Shown here: one piece after another, positions 23,801 to 34,899 of the stretch
Numbering within the stretch: position 1 is the first letter of the stretch
Layout of the letters: the number at the start of each line of letters is the position of its first letter
NCBI GenBank assembly: GCA_027924585.1
Contig: BSBM01000321.1
Location: 1,873,001 to 1,937,000 of the forward strand
Reading direction: 5' to 3'
DNA: 64,000 bases
From: Larix kaempferi
Lineage: Eukaryota > Streptophyta > Pinopsida > Pinales > Pinaceae
Position numbers and translations under genes: made by a program
Notes under the pieces: model-generated
What the model was told of the DNA's origin: nothing
Seen by the model: only the letters and a program-made list of their open reading frames with translations
Databases searched by the model: none

Positions 23801-24591
23801 TCGACAGGATCAAATCCCAGGTTTGAGAATGCATCTCACACACTAAAGAGTCGAGGCACAAAAGACAAGGAATCATGGCATACTTGGAGGTCAATGGGGA
23901 AGGGGATCCTCAAGGTCACAAATCAAGGTCCAAGTTGGGAGAAATCAACATGAATGAGTCGGATGGATGGAAGGAAGTGATAGGTGGATCCAAAGTTAGT
24001 TGCCAAGGAGGATGAAATGACCAAATCTATACTGATAGTGGGGTAGGGACCAGTGTGCATATACATGAGTCTACTACAATGGGGTGGACTGACATCACTC
24101 AGGGCCATACACATCATAATAAACAACCGAGATCACCACATCAAACATCACATGTCAAGTCCATGTACTATCATAAATAAACAAGTCTAAATAACAACAT
24201 GTGCAATAAACCATGAAGTGTTATACCTGCCATACCATGTACCTGTTGCTGAAGCTGTCTTTGAAACTGGATCTCTACTGAATCCGGGCAAAAAGTGGCA
24301 AACCAGCAATACTCTGTAGTACTCTCATTAGAATATGGCAAAGCAACTCTCTCAAATGGGATCATGCAAAGCTCGGCAAGGAAGGGTGACCCTGTGGCAA
24401 CTGCTCTGCAGTATGTATAGACCAATACAAAACCATCTGTCCCCTCTGATATCTCTGCTTTGGGCAATTTGGAAACAATGAATGCCCCTTTTGAAGGCAT
24501 CTGATCTCTGATCTGAAAAAAAAAATGTAGTATTGTCCCCGACCACACAATCTGCAGCATGGTAGCTCCAGCTAACTTGGATGTGATAACA
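20835..24591 (-). mobile_element. Solo-like copy of a ~4 kb LTR (same family as 30532-34490), reversed
   Basis: Read on the minus strand it starts TGTTATCACA at 24591 and runs parallel to the LTR at 30532-34490 for almost its full length. Shared blocks include the segment with a cctcaaccatca-type core near 20980, the ggtcccatatgagc block near 22855, and the tgatggatcggggtcgttca block near 22720. The other end is eroded: similarity stops near 20835, about 70 bases before the expected TGTGATAACA. No primer site or internal region follows, so it is best read as a solo or truncated LTR. A TATA-like stretch is near 22138-22150. Its 5' edge lies inside a cyclic phosphodiesterase pseudogene. Confidence 0.75.
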
Positions 24592-25060
24592 GGACTTATC
24601 TTAAGTATCCGTTGAGTACAAGCATAAGTTGGAGACCTGGAATTCCGTGTTGCAGATGAGGTGATTGAGTTTGGCCTGAGCCTGAGCCTTGGCCTTTTCC
24701 TTCTCGTCATCTGACAAGTCCCCATACACAAGACTCATATGCGGCATGTAAGGCTCAACAAGGTTGTCAGATATGCCGAAACAACGCCTAACTAGCACGT
24801 TCGCCTGCATAACCTACACAACAGAACAAGAGAAGGCAGAGTAAGTTGGGATTCAAGCATGTGATCGAGTAGTTAGGGGTGGGTGTTTCGAACCTTGTAC
24901 CTCTCGGGTTTGATGGAGAAGAATATAAACACACTGGTAGAAGTGGGTGTCGCGGACGACCTGGTTGAGGTGGCAGGTGTAAGGGGCCACGACCTTGCAT
25001 GTGGCGTCCAGATGAAGCCCTTCCTAGCGGATAGCTCACTTCCTTGGGTGAGTGAGTTTG
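24592..25060 (-). pseudogene. Cyclic phosphodiesterase (2H phosphoesterase) gene fragment cut by an LTR
   Basis: Two exons are visible on the minus strand. Exon 1 (about 25060-24901) gives EGLHLDATCKVVAPYTCHLN, QVVRDTHFYQCVYILLHQTR; an in-frame TAG lies just before it. It ends at a GT donor (24900-24899). An 87-bp intron ends in TAG, and exon 2 (24813-24592) gives ISDNLVEPYMPHMSLVYGDL, SDDEKEKAKAQAQ and FQVSNLCLYSTDT, then an in-frame TAA and DKS. Plant cyclic phosphodiesterases hydrolyse ADP-ribose 1'',2''-cyclic phosphate from tRNA splicing and use two H-x-T/S motifs. The second (HMS) is present; the first, in the N-terminal half, is missing. The gene stops exactly where the LTR begins (24591). 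Stops, lost N-terminus and the LTR make it non-functional. Confidence 0.78.
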
Positions 25061-25200
25061 CCCACTTTGAGGACGTGGGTGGTTGAGATTTTTGTGGATT
25101 TGGAACGGGCATACCTTGAAACCTAGTGAGTTTGCCCACTTTGAGGACGTGGGTGGTTGAGATTTTTGTGGATTTGGAACGGGCATACCTTGAAACCTAG
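25053..25200 (+). repeat. 74-bp perfect or near-perfect tandem duplication
   Basis: tgagtttgcccactttgagg starts at 25053 and again at 25127. The two 74-bp copies look identical, so the duplication is recent. It lies just upstream of the phosphodiesterase exon 1 remnant. Confidence 0.9.
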
Positions 25201-25986
25201 GTCTAGAGTATCATTTTGTGACGATCTGCCTTGGGGGTAGCATTCCTTGTTTTAAGGGATTGTGGTCCACTTAGGGTCATATCATGAAATCCTAGATCTA
25301 ACAAGATCCAACTACTCTATCTCAATTAGACCACTTGACTTGACCTCTAGGTGTCCCGATATACACTTTGACATATCTTTTGACTCCATTAGCCCATCCA
25401 ACAAGGCACTAGTCCTCCTCAAGCAAGTCGCACTCCTTGGGAATTGTGTCAAACCTTAGATCCGGTACATGGGTACTCCTAATTTCAACTTAGATCCATA
25501 GATCTACTCACTACATATCCACTAGTGCCAATTGCATCCCTTAATTTCACCTTGTGGGTTCTATTTGAATCATTCACATATCCCAAGAAAGTGGGTCCCA
25601 CTTGTGTAATACATGGTACTAGATCTTGTCTTTTTAGCTCATCATGTGGCCTAAATCATACATTGGTTGAAACACTAATCATCTCTCAAACCACCTTCAA
25701 CCATACTTTAATTTCTAGGTCCACTTTACCTTGCATTGGTTTCCGTAACTTACCATTTACTCATCCCTAGGAACCTTTGTTTGGGACCAATCATCTTTGA
25801 TTGGTTATAGGGTCTCCCCCTAGGTCTTGATTTATCTAGATCTAAAGCGAAGAGTGCCTCGGTTGACGTGACTCCCACCTTGCATTGGGAACCGTGGCAT
25901 CTCTTGGGTCACCTCTTTAGTTGTTCGTCTCCTCTACCATCCCAGATGGGATACCACTAGGGGAAACTACAAGTTGTGTGATAACA
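25201..25986 (+). other. Probable 3' end of another, related LTR
   Basis: The right end reads ttgtgtgataaca, the same terminus as the LTR family on either side. The block before it (gggtctccccctaggtcttg, agtgcctcgg, tgacgtgact) is a diverged version of the corresponding block at 26790-26850. It abuts the partial LTR at 25987 without a gap, so it may be the end of an element that inserted into that LTR. I cannot place its left border, and no gene is visible. Confidence 0.45.
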
Positions 25987-26963
25987 GGTCTCTTATTCTC
26001 ATAATTTCATTATGTGTGTGTTGAGCAGAAATTCACATAAAAAAACCCTAAAAATTGGTAACTTAGGATTTCACCGTAGGAACTTGTTCTAATTAAAAAC
26101 CCAGTAATGATATATGCTTAAATGTCTACACCTCAAATTTCATTGCAATCCGACTCCATATGCCCATATAACCAAGCACTAGTCTGTCTCTGATTTCGCC
26201 CTACCTGGGCAAAACTGTCAATCTGTTTTTTGGGTCAACTTTGGTGTTATGGGTATTTGCTAATCTGTTTTAAACGTTTTTTTACCCTAGAATAGCAAGT
26301 ATCAGCAGCTGGAAGTGAGCTTAAACGTTTTTTTTTACTGCCCTAGGTCCAATTTTCCATTGTTCAACTCATTCCCCTAGGGTACTTTCACTTCACTTCT
26401 TGCTGGTCTGTTTTTTGTGTTTTAAATCAACCATTCAATCAATTTATAATTGCTGGAATATGTGTCTAAATCACTTACCCATCACTGCCATGTATGAATA
26501 AATCATAGTTAGCTCCATTCCCCACAGGCAGGGTTTCTAAACACTCTTCTAGTAATTTCATGTTCGTTGATTTAATTTCCAGCCTTCTAATCTTTCATTG
26601 AGTCCATCATTTGTATGTGTAATCAGATCTGAATTGGTTTCTTCTAGTACATCTCCCCATCCAGAGTCTCGATTCCACTAGGCTGGAGGATTTCTCGCAC
26701 TTAGTCATCCATTATGTGTCTCAGTTTGCTTATCTTTCAGGTTTGGGTGTTTGATTTTTGTTCCTCAACCATCACCGGTTGAGTGGGGTCTCCCCCTTGA
26801 CTTGGCTAAGTGCCTCGTCTGAAGTGACAATAGCCCTGTCCGGTGTGACTTTCGTTCATTCGAGCGGAGGACCTGGCTATTGCAGGTTACACCATCCTAG
26901 TTGCATCCTCTACCGTCCCTATTGGGATATCTATTACAAGCAGCTAGAGTTTGTGTGATAACA
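25987..26963 (+). repeat. Partial 5' LTR of the gag-only element
   Basis: Direct repeat of 33517-34490. It starts mid-LTR at ggtctcttattctca and ends gtgtgataaca. Differences from the other copy are scattered single changes and a 7-base indel near 26593. Confidence 0.88.
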
Positions 26964-26967
26964 TATC

Positions 26968-26985
26968 TGGCGCCACTGTTGGGGA
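26968..26985 (+). other. Primer binding site
   Basis: tggcgccactgttgggga, four bases after the LTR end. It closely resembles the tggcgccgttgccgggga type of site found in Athila/Tat-like gypsy elements. Confidence 0.75.
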
Positions 26986-27295
26986 GGTAGAGGTCTACCA
27001 GTGTTTTTGTTTGAGTTTGACTTTTTGCTTGCTTTTGCCTCTATCATCGCATCAAAACTTAAAACTCAGTTGGCTGATTTATTTTTGCTTAATTTTACAG
27101 CCAACACATTTTTGTTCACTCACCACTTCCCCCTCACGACATCCCACCTTTGGTGAACAAGGTATCTAGTTCACTTGGCGACTCCACCCCGCGGCTCCAC
27201 TGGAGACCGAACCCATCCATACAACCTTAGAAGCTTAGATCATTCTGACACTTCACATGAGACTCCACTGGGAAGTCTTGAATTGATAAATCAGA

Positions 27296-30043
27296 ATGGA
27301 CCCCGATGTTCTCCTTAGCCTCTCATAAGCCATAAAGGAATTAAATGAACGTGTGAGTAGGTCTGAATGGAAACGTGAAGAAATAAATGAATGGGATGCA
27401 CAATCTCAATATGGGGATGAGTCTAATTACGGGCATGGACCTTCATATCAAAATTCTTATGACACCCATCAAATGCCTCATCCATCTAATAGTTTTTCCT
27501 CCCCAAATATCCCGAGTGAACCAATTAAAAAGTATCAAACCCAACTAGGACTTTTGGTGAGTGATTCTCGCTCAACTCAAGCAACCAGCACCTTTAGGAA
27601 ACCCAAGCCATCCCCTTTTGATTTTTCAGAAATATGTGGGGCACCTCATCTTATGCCAAATGGATACATCAAGAGGTTGCCTCGCTTTTATGGAAATGAT
27701 GGAACATCTATTGAAAGTCATTTGGATGCCCTTTGGGACCATATGGAATCCCTGGCTGCTGATGGTGAGGATGTCTATATGCGAGCCCTTGGTACGTCCC
27801 TAGTAGGGGATGCCCATTTATGGTTTGATAATTTGGCCCTGGGATCCATCACTGGGTATGACGCATTCACAAGGTTGCTAATAGATAAATGGGGTAAGAA
27901 CATTGATGATTCTCTAGAATGCCAATCTAGCATTGATTGTGTTACGGATGATAAATATATTGATGATCTACTTTCTCGATTGGATCATTCCTCTTCTGAG
28001 ATGTTCCAAATTATGAGTGTGCCTACAATCCATAGGAATGTTACAGAGTATCTTGAGATTAATACTTCAAAACCTCATGTGCAAGTTAAAAGAGACATCA
28101 ATCGAGTCATACGAGATACTTTGTTATCAGTGCCTGAGGCAGTTGTTGGCCGAATCCTGGATCTAATTCACCTTTCCATAGGTGACTCCACTAAAGCATC
28201 ACCTGAAGAGCAACTTCACAATCATCACATGGCTGACAATTGTCCTGTTCAATGTTCAAACAATCCAAATTTTGACTCAAACCTTAATCATCTCTCTGAA
28301 GAGGACGAGAAAGGTGAGGATTGTCAGGTTTCATGTGAGAAACAATCTAGTGATCATCATGTAATTGAAAACCAACTTTGTGAAGATGAATGGGGTGAAA
28401 GCATTGATGAATCCATGGAAGAACAATCGAATGAGGATTATGTGGTGGAGGATCAATGTCATGAAGACGATCAGGATAGCATTGATGAAATGAGTAGTGA
28501 TTGTCCTTATCGTAGTGATTTTCCTTATCAATTTGATTTCTCCTCTCCCGAACCAATGGTGAGTGTGCCCTTGATTCAGCTACTGAGTGAGCCTTCGATC
28601 TATAAGAATGTAGTAGAGTATTTGAAGAATATAGGACATAAATCTCATGATGAAGTTATGTATGATAGTGAGCAAGTCTCAACCCCTCAAGATTTTGACC
28701 TTGATGTTGACTTAGAAGGGGAACTCACTAAAATCATACGAAGCACTTTGTCATCTTTACGCGGAGAAGGCACAAATGAAGAAGGGGATCCCATTGATCA
28801 TCAAAGACAAAATTCTATGGTTGAGCTTTCAACCATTGAATCCACTAAAGGATCCCTTGAGGGGTAGCCCCATAGTCATTGCTTCGTTGGCGATTGTTCA
28901 AGTCAATGCCCAAGTGATCCTGACCTTGTTTCACTTTCCAATCATACCTTTGAAGAAGAAGAAGAAAAAGAAAATATTGAAAATAATCAGACTTCCGATG
29001 AGAGTGGATCAAACGATCATCATGTGCTTGAAAGTCAAATGTGTGAAGATGATAGGGGTTTTAAAAATGATTATATCGATATACCTCCCTGTCAAGATGA
29101 TGATGATCCAGTTATGTATCAACTCGACCTTGAGTGTTCTTTGTTGCAACCTGCAAGATGGAATTGATGCCACAAAGAACCTTCTAAAGGTGTCATGCTT
29201 AACATCAATAACATTCCTTGCTCTCTCCTAGGTCACAATGAATTGATTGGAAATATGAATCAAAACGAGTCTTGTCTTCGTAAGGCTGGTGTTGATCTTG
29301 ATAATTTCTTTGACAAATGTCCCTTACCTCATGCAGAATTGGGGAGGACAATCTTAGGAAATGCTAAACAAGCCTCTACGTTTCAATCCTCCCTCCCATC
29401 CCAACTCATGAAGTCAATGCCTCTTTCTAACCTGATTTTGTTGCGCAAAGGGTTCAATAAGGAGTTTGTAGAATGCCAAGCGGTAGATGGTGAAACCTTC
29501 TATTTTCTTTTTCAGTCATCCTGGGCTAACCCTATTTTCCAAACTGATAGTCTCATTGATGGGTTGACCAAGAAGCTTTTCAAAGATCAATTTCACCTTT
29601 TTGCAATTATTGGGAAACAAATGGGCCTAATTTTGATCTCGGGTGTATTGCACTCTAATTTGTCCCCATTTGGTTCTCTCGTCTATCCTGGGATGAACGA
29701 AATCGAGTATACGAGCCAGGTAGATGAGGGAAACAAAGTTAGCCAAGGAAGGTTGAATCTAGTGTTGTATCCTTCTCTTCCATCATGCTTGAAAGTTGTT
29801 TTGCACTACATTAATTCTATTGACATTTGGATGGAAGAGACTTGCGGAAATCAGCCTCAACCTTGGCAGGGATTCATCTTGCACCATTCTAAGCCTATCT
29901 TGAATGATGAACAATTTAGGATGGCCTTGATCCGAACTTCATTAATCTCTAACCGAATCCTGACTTGTTTTGCTAAAAGACACCAACGAAGAATTATTGA
30001 TCTCTTGGACGAGTGGTTGCATTGGATCTATGATTTTACTTAG
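27296..30043 (+). pseudogene. Long gag-type frame with acidic repeats and unknown C-terminal domain
   Basis: A single frame of 916 codons without a frameshift, but with stops TAA (27326-27328), TAG (28865-28867) and TGA (29165-29167). Residues near 125-205 form a gypsy-type gag core (LPRFYGNDGTSIESHLDALW, then VGDAHLWFDNLALGSITGYD). It is followed by about 400 residues rich in Asp, Glu, Asn, His and Cys. This part contains a repeated module: PTIHRNVTEYLE with INRVIRDTLLSVPE, and again PSIYKNVVEYLK with LTKIIRSTLSSLRG. After the TGA comes a ~280-residue C-terminal region (SWANPIFQTDSLIDGLTKKL, WQGFILHHSKPIL, RRIIDLLDEWLHWIYDF) that matches no pol domain I know. It probably supplied capsid protein. 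The clean frame apart from three stops suggests coding constraint until recently. Confidence 0.75.
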
Positions 30044-30531
30044 TAGTTCTCCGAGTCGGTTAGAGTAGGGTAGGTAAATTGAATAAGCTCTCGTGAGCAG
30101 TAGTTAGTTGTCCTTTTTGTTTTGGTTTTTGCTTTTCTTATCTTTTGACACCATTTCCCCTTTGTTAGTTTGTTTTTGTACCATAGTTTCCGTTCAGTCA
30201 TCTTTTTCACTTTGTTACACCTCATGTGTCAGCCTAATAAAATTAAATGCTGTAGAGTTAAATTTATCATTGATATATCATTGTTTTCAGCATTACCATT
30301 TTGTTTATTTTGCTGGCTTATTATACATGTATATTGTGCGGCCTGACATGTGGTCTGCAGAGATTGGTATAGCGTCTGCTTTTTACAGGATTAGGTACAC
30401 ATTGATTATGATGATGCAGATAGCATGCAAGTGCATGTACATTGATGATGACAAGAGGGGTGCTGCGGACCAGAGATTCTGTGGTTCTCAAGCACTCTCT
30501 CCCTTAGAGCACTTGTCCCAGCTGGAGCCCG
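30044..30531 (+). other. Internal non-coding segment of the gag-only element
   Basis: This lies between the gag-type frame and the 3' LTR. No pol motif is seen. A purine run acaagagggg at 30449-30458 is the only polypurine-like stretch, but it is 70 bases from the LTR start that I infer. Confidence 0.4.
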
Positions 30532-33500
30532 TGTTATCACATTTTATGTCGGCAGCAGCTTCCTCACTGCAGACTGTGCGGCCGAGGACCGCACAGTACT
30601 TTTTTTCCAGATCGGGAGATCAGTTGCCTTCAGATGAGGCATTTTTGTTCAGATTGCCCCTAGCAGACATATTAGAGGGGATAGACAGTTGGACTTACCA
30701 TCTACCACAGGGTTACCTTTTCTTGCCAGGATTTGACACAAGCCCATTTGAGACAGTTGCCTAGTTTTGTTTTGATCAAGATTATCACAGTATAGTGCTG
30801 GTTTATTATGTGCACAGATTCAGCAGATATCCACCTCAGATACAGGTTCAATAGCAGCAGGTATATGGTGCAGCAGGTATTGCATTTGATGGTTATTGCT
30901 CATGTTGTAGATTAGACTTATTTATACTTGTTAGTACACTAACTTTGCATGAGATGATATATTTGGTGATCTAGCTATGATGTGATGTGTTTGGGCCCTT
31001 GGTGATGTCAGTCCACCCCTCCAGTTAGACTTATGTATATGCACGCTGAGTCATGTCCTATATACTTGGGTTAGACTTGATCACTTAGCTCCTCGGTAGC
31101 TGACTTTAGCATCATTATCACTTTCTCCACCCATCTGACTCATTCATGACACTTCTTCCCCAACTTGGATTCTGATTTGTGATCACGAGGACCCCCCTTC
31201 CCCATTGATCTCTGAGTTTGCCATGACTCCCTGTTTATTGTGCCTCGGCTCTTTAGTGTGTGAGATACACGGTTAGACCTAGGATTTGATCCTATCGGTT
31301 GCCCCCGATGTTGCAATGCAGTTAGGATTGTGTAGCCTCACCGGGTGCTCCTCACTTCTCATCGAAACATGTATTGCCCACACCCATTACCTTTGCAGTA
31401 TGAGCACCATGTTTATATCTTTTGAGATATGTATGTAGCCCAAGAGGGCCATGAAGAAATGAAATGTAAATCAGGCTAAAAAGGCCTTTATGTTATAAAT
31501 GTAAAATTTAGCCAAAAAAGGGCTAAGTATGAAACTCATTGTAAAATCCATGCAACGTGTTTATGAACACACATGGATTCTAGTCAGCTATACATATCAG
31601 CATTTGTAGTGGTTATTCCTCATCTAGTCCTATGGGACAAGGAGGTGAGAAGGAGCAAGGGACAAGCTCAAGATTGCCCCCTAGAGTCTCAAGTTACGGT
31701 TTGCCGGACACCCAGTTTGGCGGCTCTAGAAAAGAACCTCACGGAGTCTTCGGATACGGATGTGAGTTGTGGGATACTTGTTAGATGACTAGTGGTGGTT
31801 TCCCTGCACTATACCCATTTGTGAGGCACCGCCCTTCCCTGTGTTCTGTCATGGCATATTTACCTCAGTGGACCCCGCTTTCCCGAGTTGTCCAAAGGGT
31901 CACATGATCTTCATCCTGGTCTTCCCATATCCTTTGCCTTGTCACCCACATCACCTAGAGTCAGCAAAGTGGTCAATTCTATAGAGGTGTATAACATCTT
32001 AGTCTTTTGGAAGTGGTGGGCTCACTTCACCAAGGCCTTGTATTATTTCGATATTTAATGTACTTTTGATCACCATGTTATCGTTTATTGCTTAGTAATG
32101 TACTAACTTGTATAATTGAGCCTTATCACTTCATGCTTGCATACAAGTTTCAGCTAGCACTCTTGTTGACCAAATTTGACTTGGTCAAACTGGGTTGACT
32201 AGGCCAAAAATGGGCCCGAAACAATGTTGCGATCGGAATTTCGATTTCGATCATTTGTTATCTACAGGGGTCCCATATGAGCATGCAATTGACGGAATTG
32301 CAAAATATTGAACCGTTTGAGAAATTTTTAATTATTATTGGTCAACTTTGACCTGTTTTAATTAAAAATTGTGGATTTGGGGCAAATAATGCCAAAGTGA
32401 TGGATCGGGGTCGTTCAAGTGGTCATCCCTACTACTTTTGGGGTCCACGATCACATTGTAGCAGACGGTTCGGCAATCCGGGCAATAAAAGTGGGTCAAA
32501 AGCCCAATTTTCATCTTCAGCCATATAAACCAGCAGAAAATACATGGAAATCAGAATTTGACTAAGGCAACTATAGACAAAATGGCAAAATTAAAGGTTG
32601 GCAATGGTAAAGGTAATCTCTAAGGTATTTTTGGTAATGTTTGACATTATATTTTGTGTTGTGGGGCCCTCATTTGCCCAGCTCACCATGAGGGGCGAAT
32701 TTGCCCATAGGGGGCATTTTTCCACTTAGCAAAACTCATAGTTTTGATGATATATTGTATTGGGATCTTAGTATAGTGGTATGGGGGGCTAAAACAACCC
32801 ATAGGCACCCCCCAACCACCATTGTATTAGTTTTATGGGCCCCACGAGTTGGCCCCATCTCCACAAGTGCGCTACACATGGGCAATTCGCACCCCCACAT
32901 GGACTCCATCTCCTCCATTCGTTTTTGTGGATGGGGATTGATCTCAACCCTCCATTTTGGGGGGAAACCTATTTTGGGAGTGGCCTCTCTCTATAAGAGA
33001 AGGAGCTCACCTCCATTGTTCTCTCTTGGCACATTTTGGCACTTGAGTTTTGACAATATAGAGCCATTCTTCTATTGATTTCTTGAGAGTTTATGCATGG
33101 ATGTGGATTGTTGACTGATATCTAGTTGCCTTAGCCTTGTTGAGAGGTTATTGTTGTGTTTCCTATCTTGCTTTGGCCAAATCGATTTGCAGGTGAAGAA
33201 GACAACTGGAGGAGGGCGCAGTTTTGGGAGTGGGAACCCCCCAACTGCTGGATTCTTTCAGAATATTAACAAGAGGGAGTTGTTATTGCTTGATGCTTTT
33301 CAATTCTTCTATTTTCAGTCATTTACTTGCTGGTTTACTTAACTATTTTGCTGCATATATTGATTTCATCCTATTTGTGGCAGGTAGCTAGGGCATTTTT
33401 GGCCAGTTGGGAGCTCAAACGCACAAGGGAACACCCGTTGCTCTACAACTGAATTTGGGAGCTAGTCATCAGCAATCTCATCCGTTTCATTCACTTTCAA

Positions 33501-34490
33501 GTAGGTTTCTCTTGCTGGTCTCTTATTCTCAGAATTTCATTGTGTGTGTGTTGAGCAGAAATTCACATAAAAAAACCCTAAAAATTGGTAACTTAGGATT
33601 TCACTGTAGGAACTTGTTATAATTAAAAACCCAGTAATGATATATGCTTAAATGTCTACACCTCAAATTTCATTGCAATCCGACTCCATATGTCCATAGA
33701 ACCAAGCACTAGTCTATCTCTGATTTCGCCCTACCTGGGCAAAACTGTCAATCTGTTTTTTGGGTCAACTTTGGGGTTATGGGTATTTGCTAATCTGTTT
33801 TAAAACATCTTTTTACCCTAGAAATAACAAGTATCAGCAGCTGGAAGTGAGCTTAAACGCTTTTTTTTTACTGCCCTAGGTCCAATTTTCCATTGTTCAA
33901 CTCATTCCCCTAGGGTACTTTCACTTCACTTCTTGCTGGTCTGTTTTTTGTGTTTTAAATCAGCCATTCAATCAATTTATAATTGCTGGAATATGTGTCT
34001 AAATCACTTACCCATCGTTGCCATGTATGAATAAATCATAGTTAGCTCCATTCCCCATAGGGAGGGTTTCTAAACACTCTTCTGGTAATTTCCTGTTCGC
34101 TGATTTAATTTCCAGCCTTCTAATTGAGTCCATCATTTGTATGTGTAATCAGATTTGAATTGGTTTCTTCTAGTACATCTCCCCATCCAGAGTCTCGATT
34201 CCACTAGGCTGGAGGATTTCTCGCACCTAGTCATCCATTATGTGTCTCACTTTGCTTATCTTTCAGGTTTGGGTGTCTGATTTTTGTTCCTCAACCATCA
34301 CCGGTTGAGTGGGGTCTCCCCCCTGACTTGGCCAAGTGCCTCGTCTGAAGTGACAATAGCCCTGTCCGGTGTGACTTCCGTTCATTCGAGCGGAGGACCT
34401 GGCTATTGCAGGTTACACCATCCTAGTTGCATCCTCTACTGTCCCTATTGGGATATCTATTACAAGCAGCTAGAGTTTGTGTGATTAACA
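30532..34490 (+). repeat. 3' LTR (about 3.96 kb) of the gag-only element
   Basis: The left border is set where similarity to the reversed copy at 24591 begins, and by matching termini: TGTTATCACA at the start and TGTGATTAACA at the end (one extra T). A TATA box lies at 32989-32999. The frame ending at 30764 enters the LTR and has a diverged counterpart in the reversed copy (GDQLPSDEAF versus RDQMPSKGAF), but I cannot tell whether it is translated. Confidence 0.78.
32989..32999 (+). promoter_or_regulatory. LTR TATA box
   Basis: ctctataagag, about 2.46 kb into the LTR, placing the transcript start near 33025. The downstream segment would be the transcribed leader. Confidence 0.5.
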
Positions 34491-34899
34491 GGTTCGACAG
34501 TTGTGTCGTGGATCAGCAAGAAACAAAAGTTAGTGGCATTGAGTTATGCAGAGGAAAAGTATATGGTAGCTAGTCTAGCTAGTTGCGAGGCCATTTGGCT
34601 TCGCAAGATGCTAGTGAGTTTATTTGATCAACAGTTGGAGCCAACTGTAATCCACTGTGATAATAAGAGTTGCATAAAACTCACAGAGAATCCAGATTTT
34701 CACGATAGGTCCAAGCATATAGAGATTAAATATCACTTCATTTGAGATCACGTTTTGAGGGGAGTAGTTGAGCTTCAGTATGTACCTATAGATGAGCAAG
34801 TAGCAGACATTCGCACGAAGTCTCTGATGAAGAGCAAGTTTGTTTACTTTTAAGGATAAGATGGGAGTGGTGCAAAACACTTTCCTCGTTAAGAGGGAG
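34491..34899 (+). pseudogene. Copia RNase H C-terminal fragment
   Basis: The frame begins abruptly at the LTR end with GSTVVSWISKKQKLVALSYA and continues with IWLRKMLVSLFDQQLEPTVI, HCDNKSCIKL and HDRSKHIEIKYHFI. It then meets a TGA, followed by VVELQYVPIDEQVADI. These are the C-terminal RNase H motifs of copia pol; the AEEKY glutamate and HCDN aspartate are kept. The rest of pol is missing, as expected if the gag-only element inserted here and its other flank was lost. Confidence 0.88.

Larger units (their letters stand above)
25987..34490 (+). mobile_element. Gag-only long-LTR element without pol (TR-GAG/LARD-like, gypsy-type)
   Basis: The element has a 5' LTR that keeps only its last ~977 bp (25987-26963), a primer site (26968-26985), one long gag-containing frame (27296-30043), and an apparently complete 3' LTR of 3,959 bp (30532-34490). 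The two LTR copies differ by about 3% by eye where they overlap. No protease, reverse transcriptase, RNase H or integrase motif is visible between the LTRs, so it must have relied on enzymes of another element. Its 3' end sits inside a copia RNase H region (34491). The first ~3 kb of the 5' LTR is gone, so no target duplication can be checked, and no clear polypurine tract precedes the 3' LTR. Confidence 0.75.

Noticed and set aside
28331-28556. Minus-strand frames within the gag-only element
   Set aside because: They are antisense shadows of the acidic repeat region; the Ile/His/Phe-rich translation follows from the Asp/Glu/Asn codons on the other strand.
30108-30764. 218-codon frame as a separate gene
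   Set aside because: It crosses the border between internal region and LTR, and its first half is hydrophobic low-complexity sequence. Only the LTR part has a counterpart, and that counterpart is diverged.
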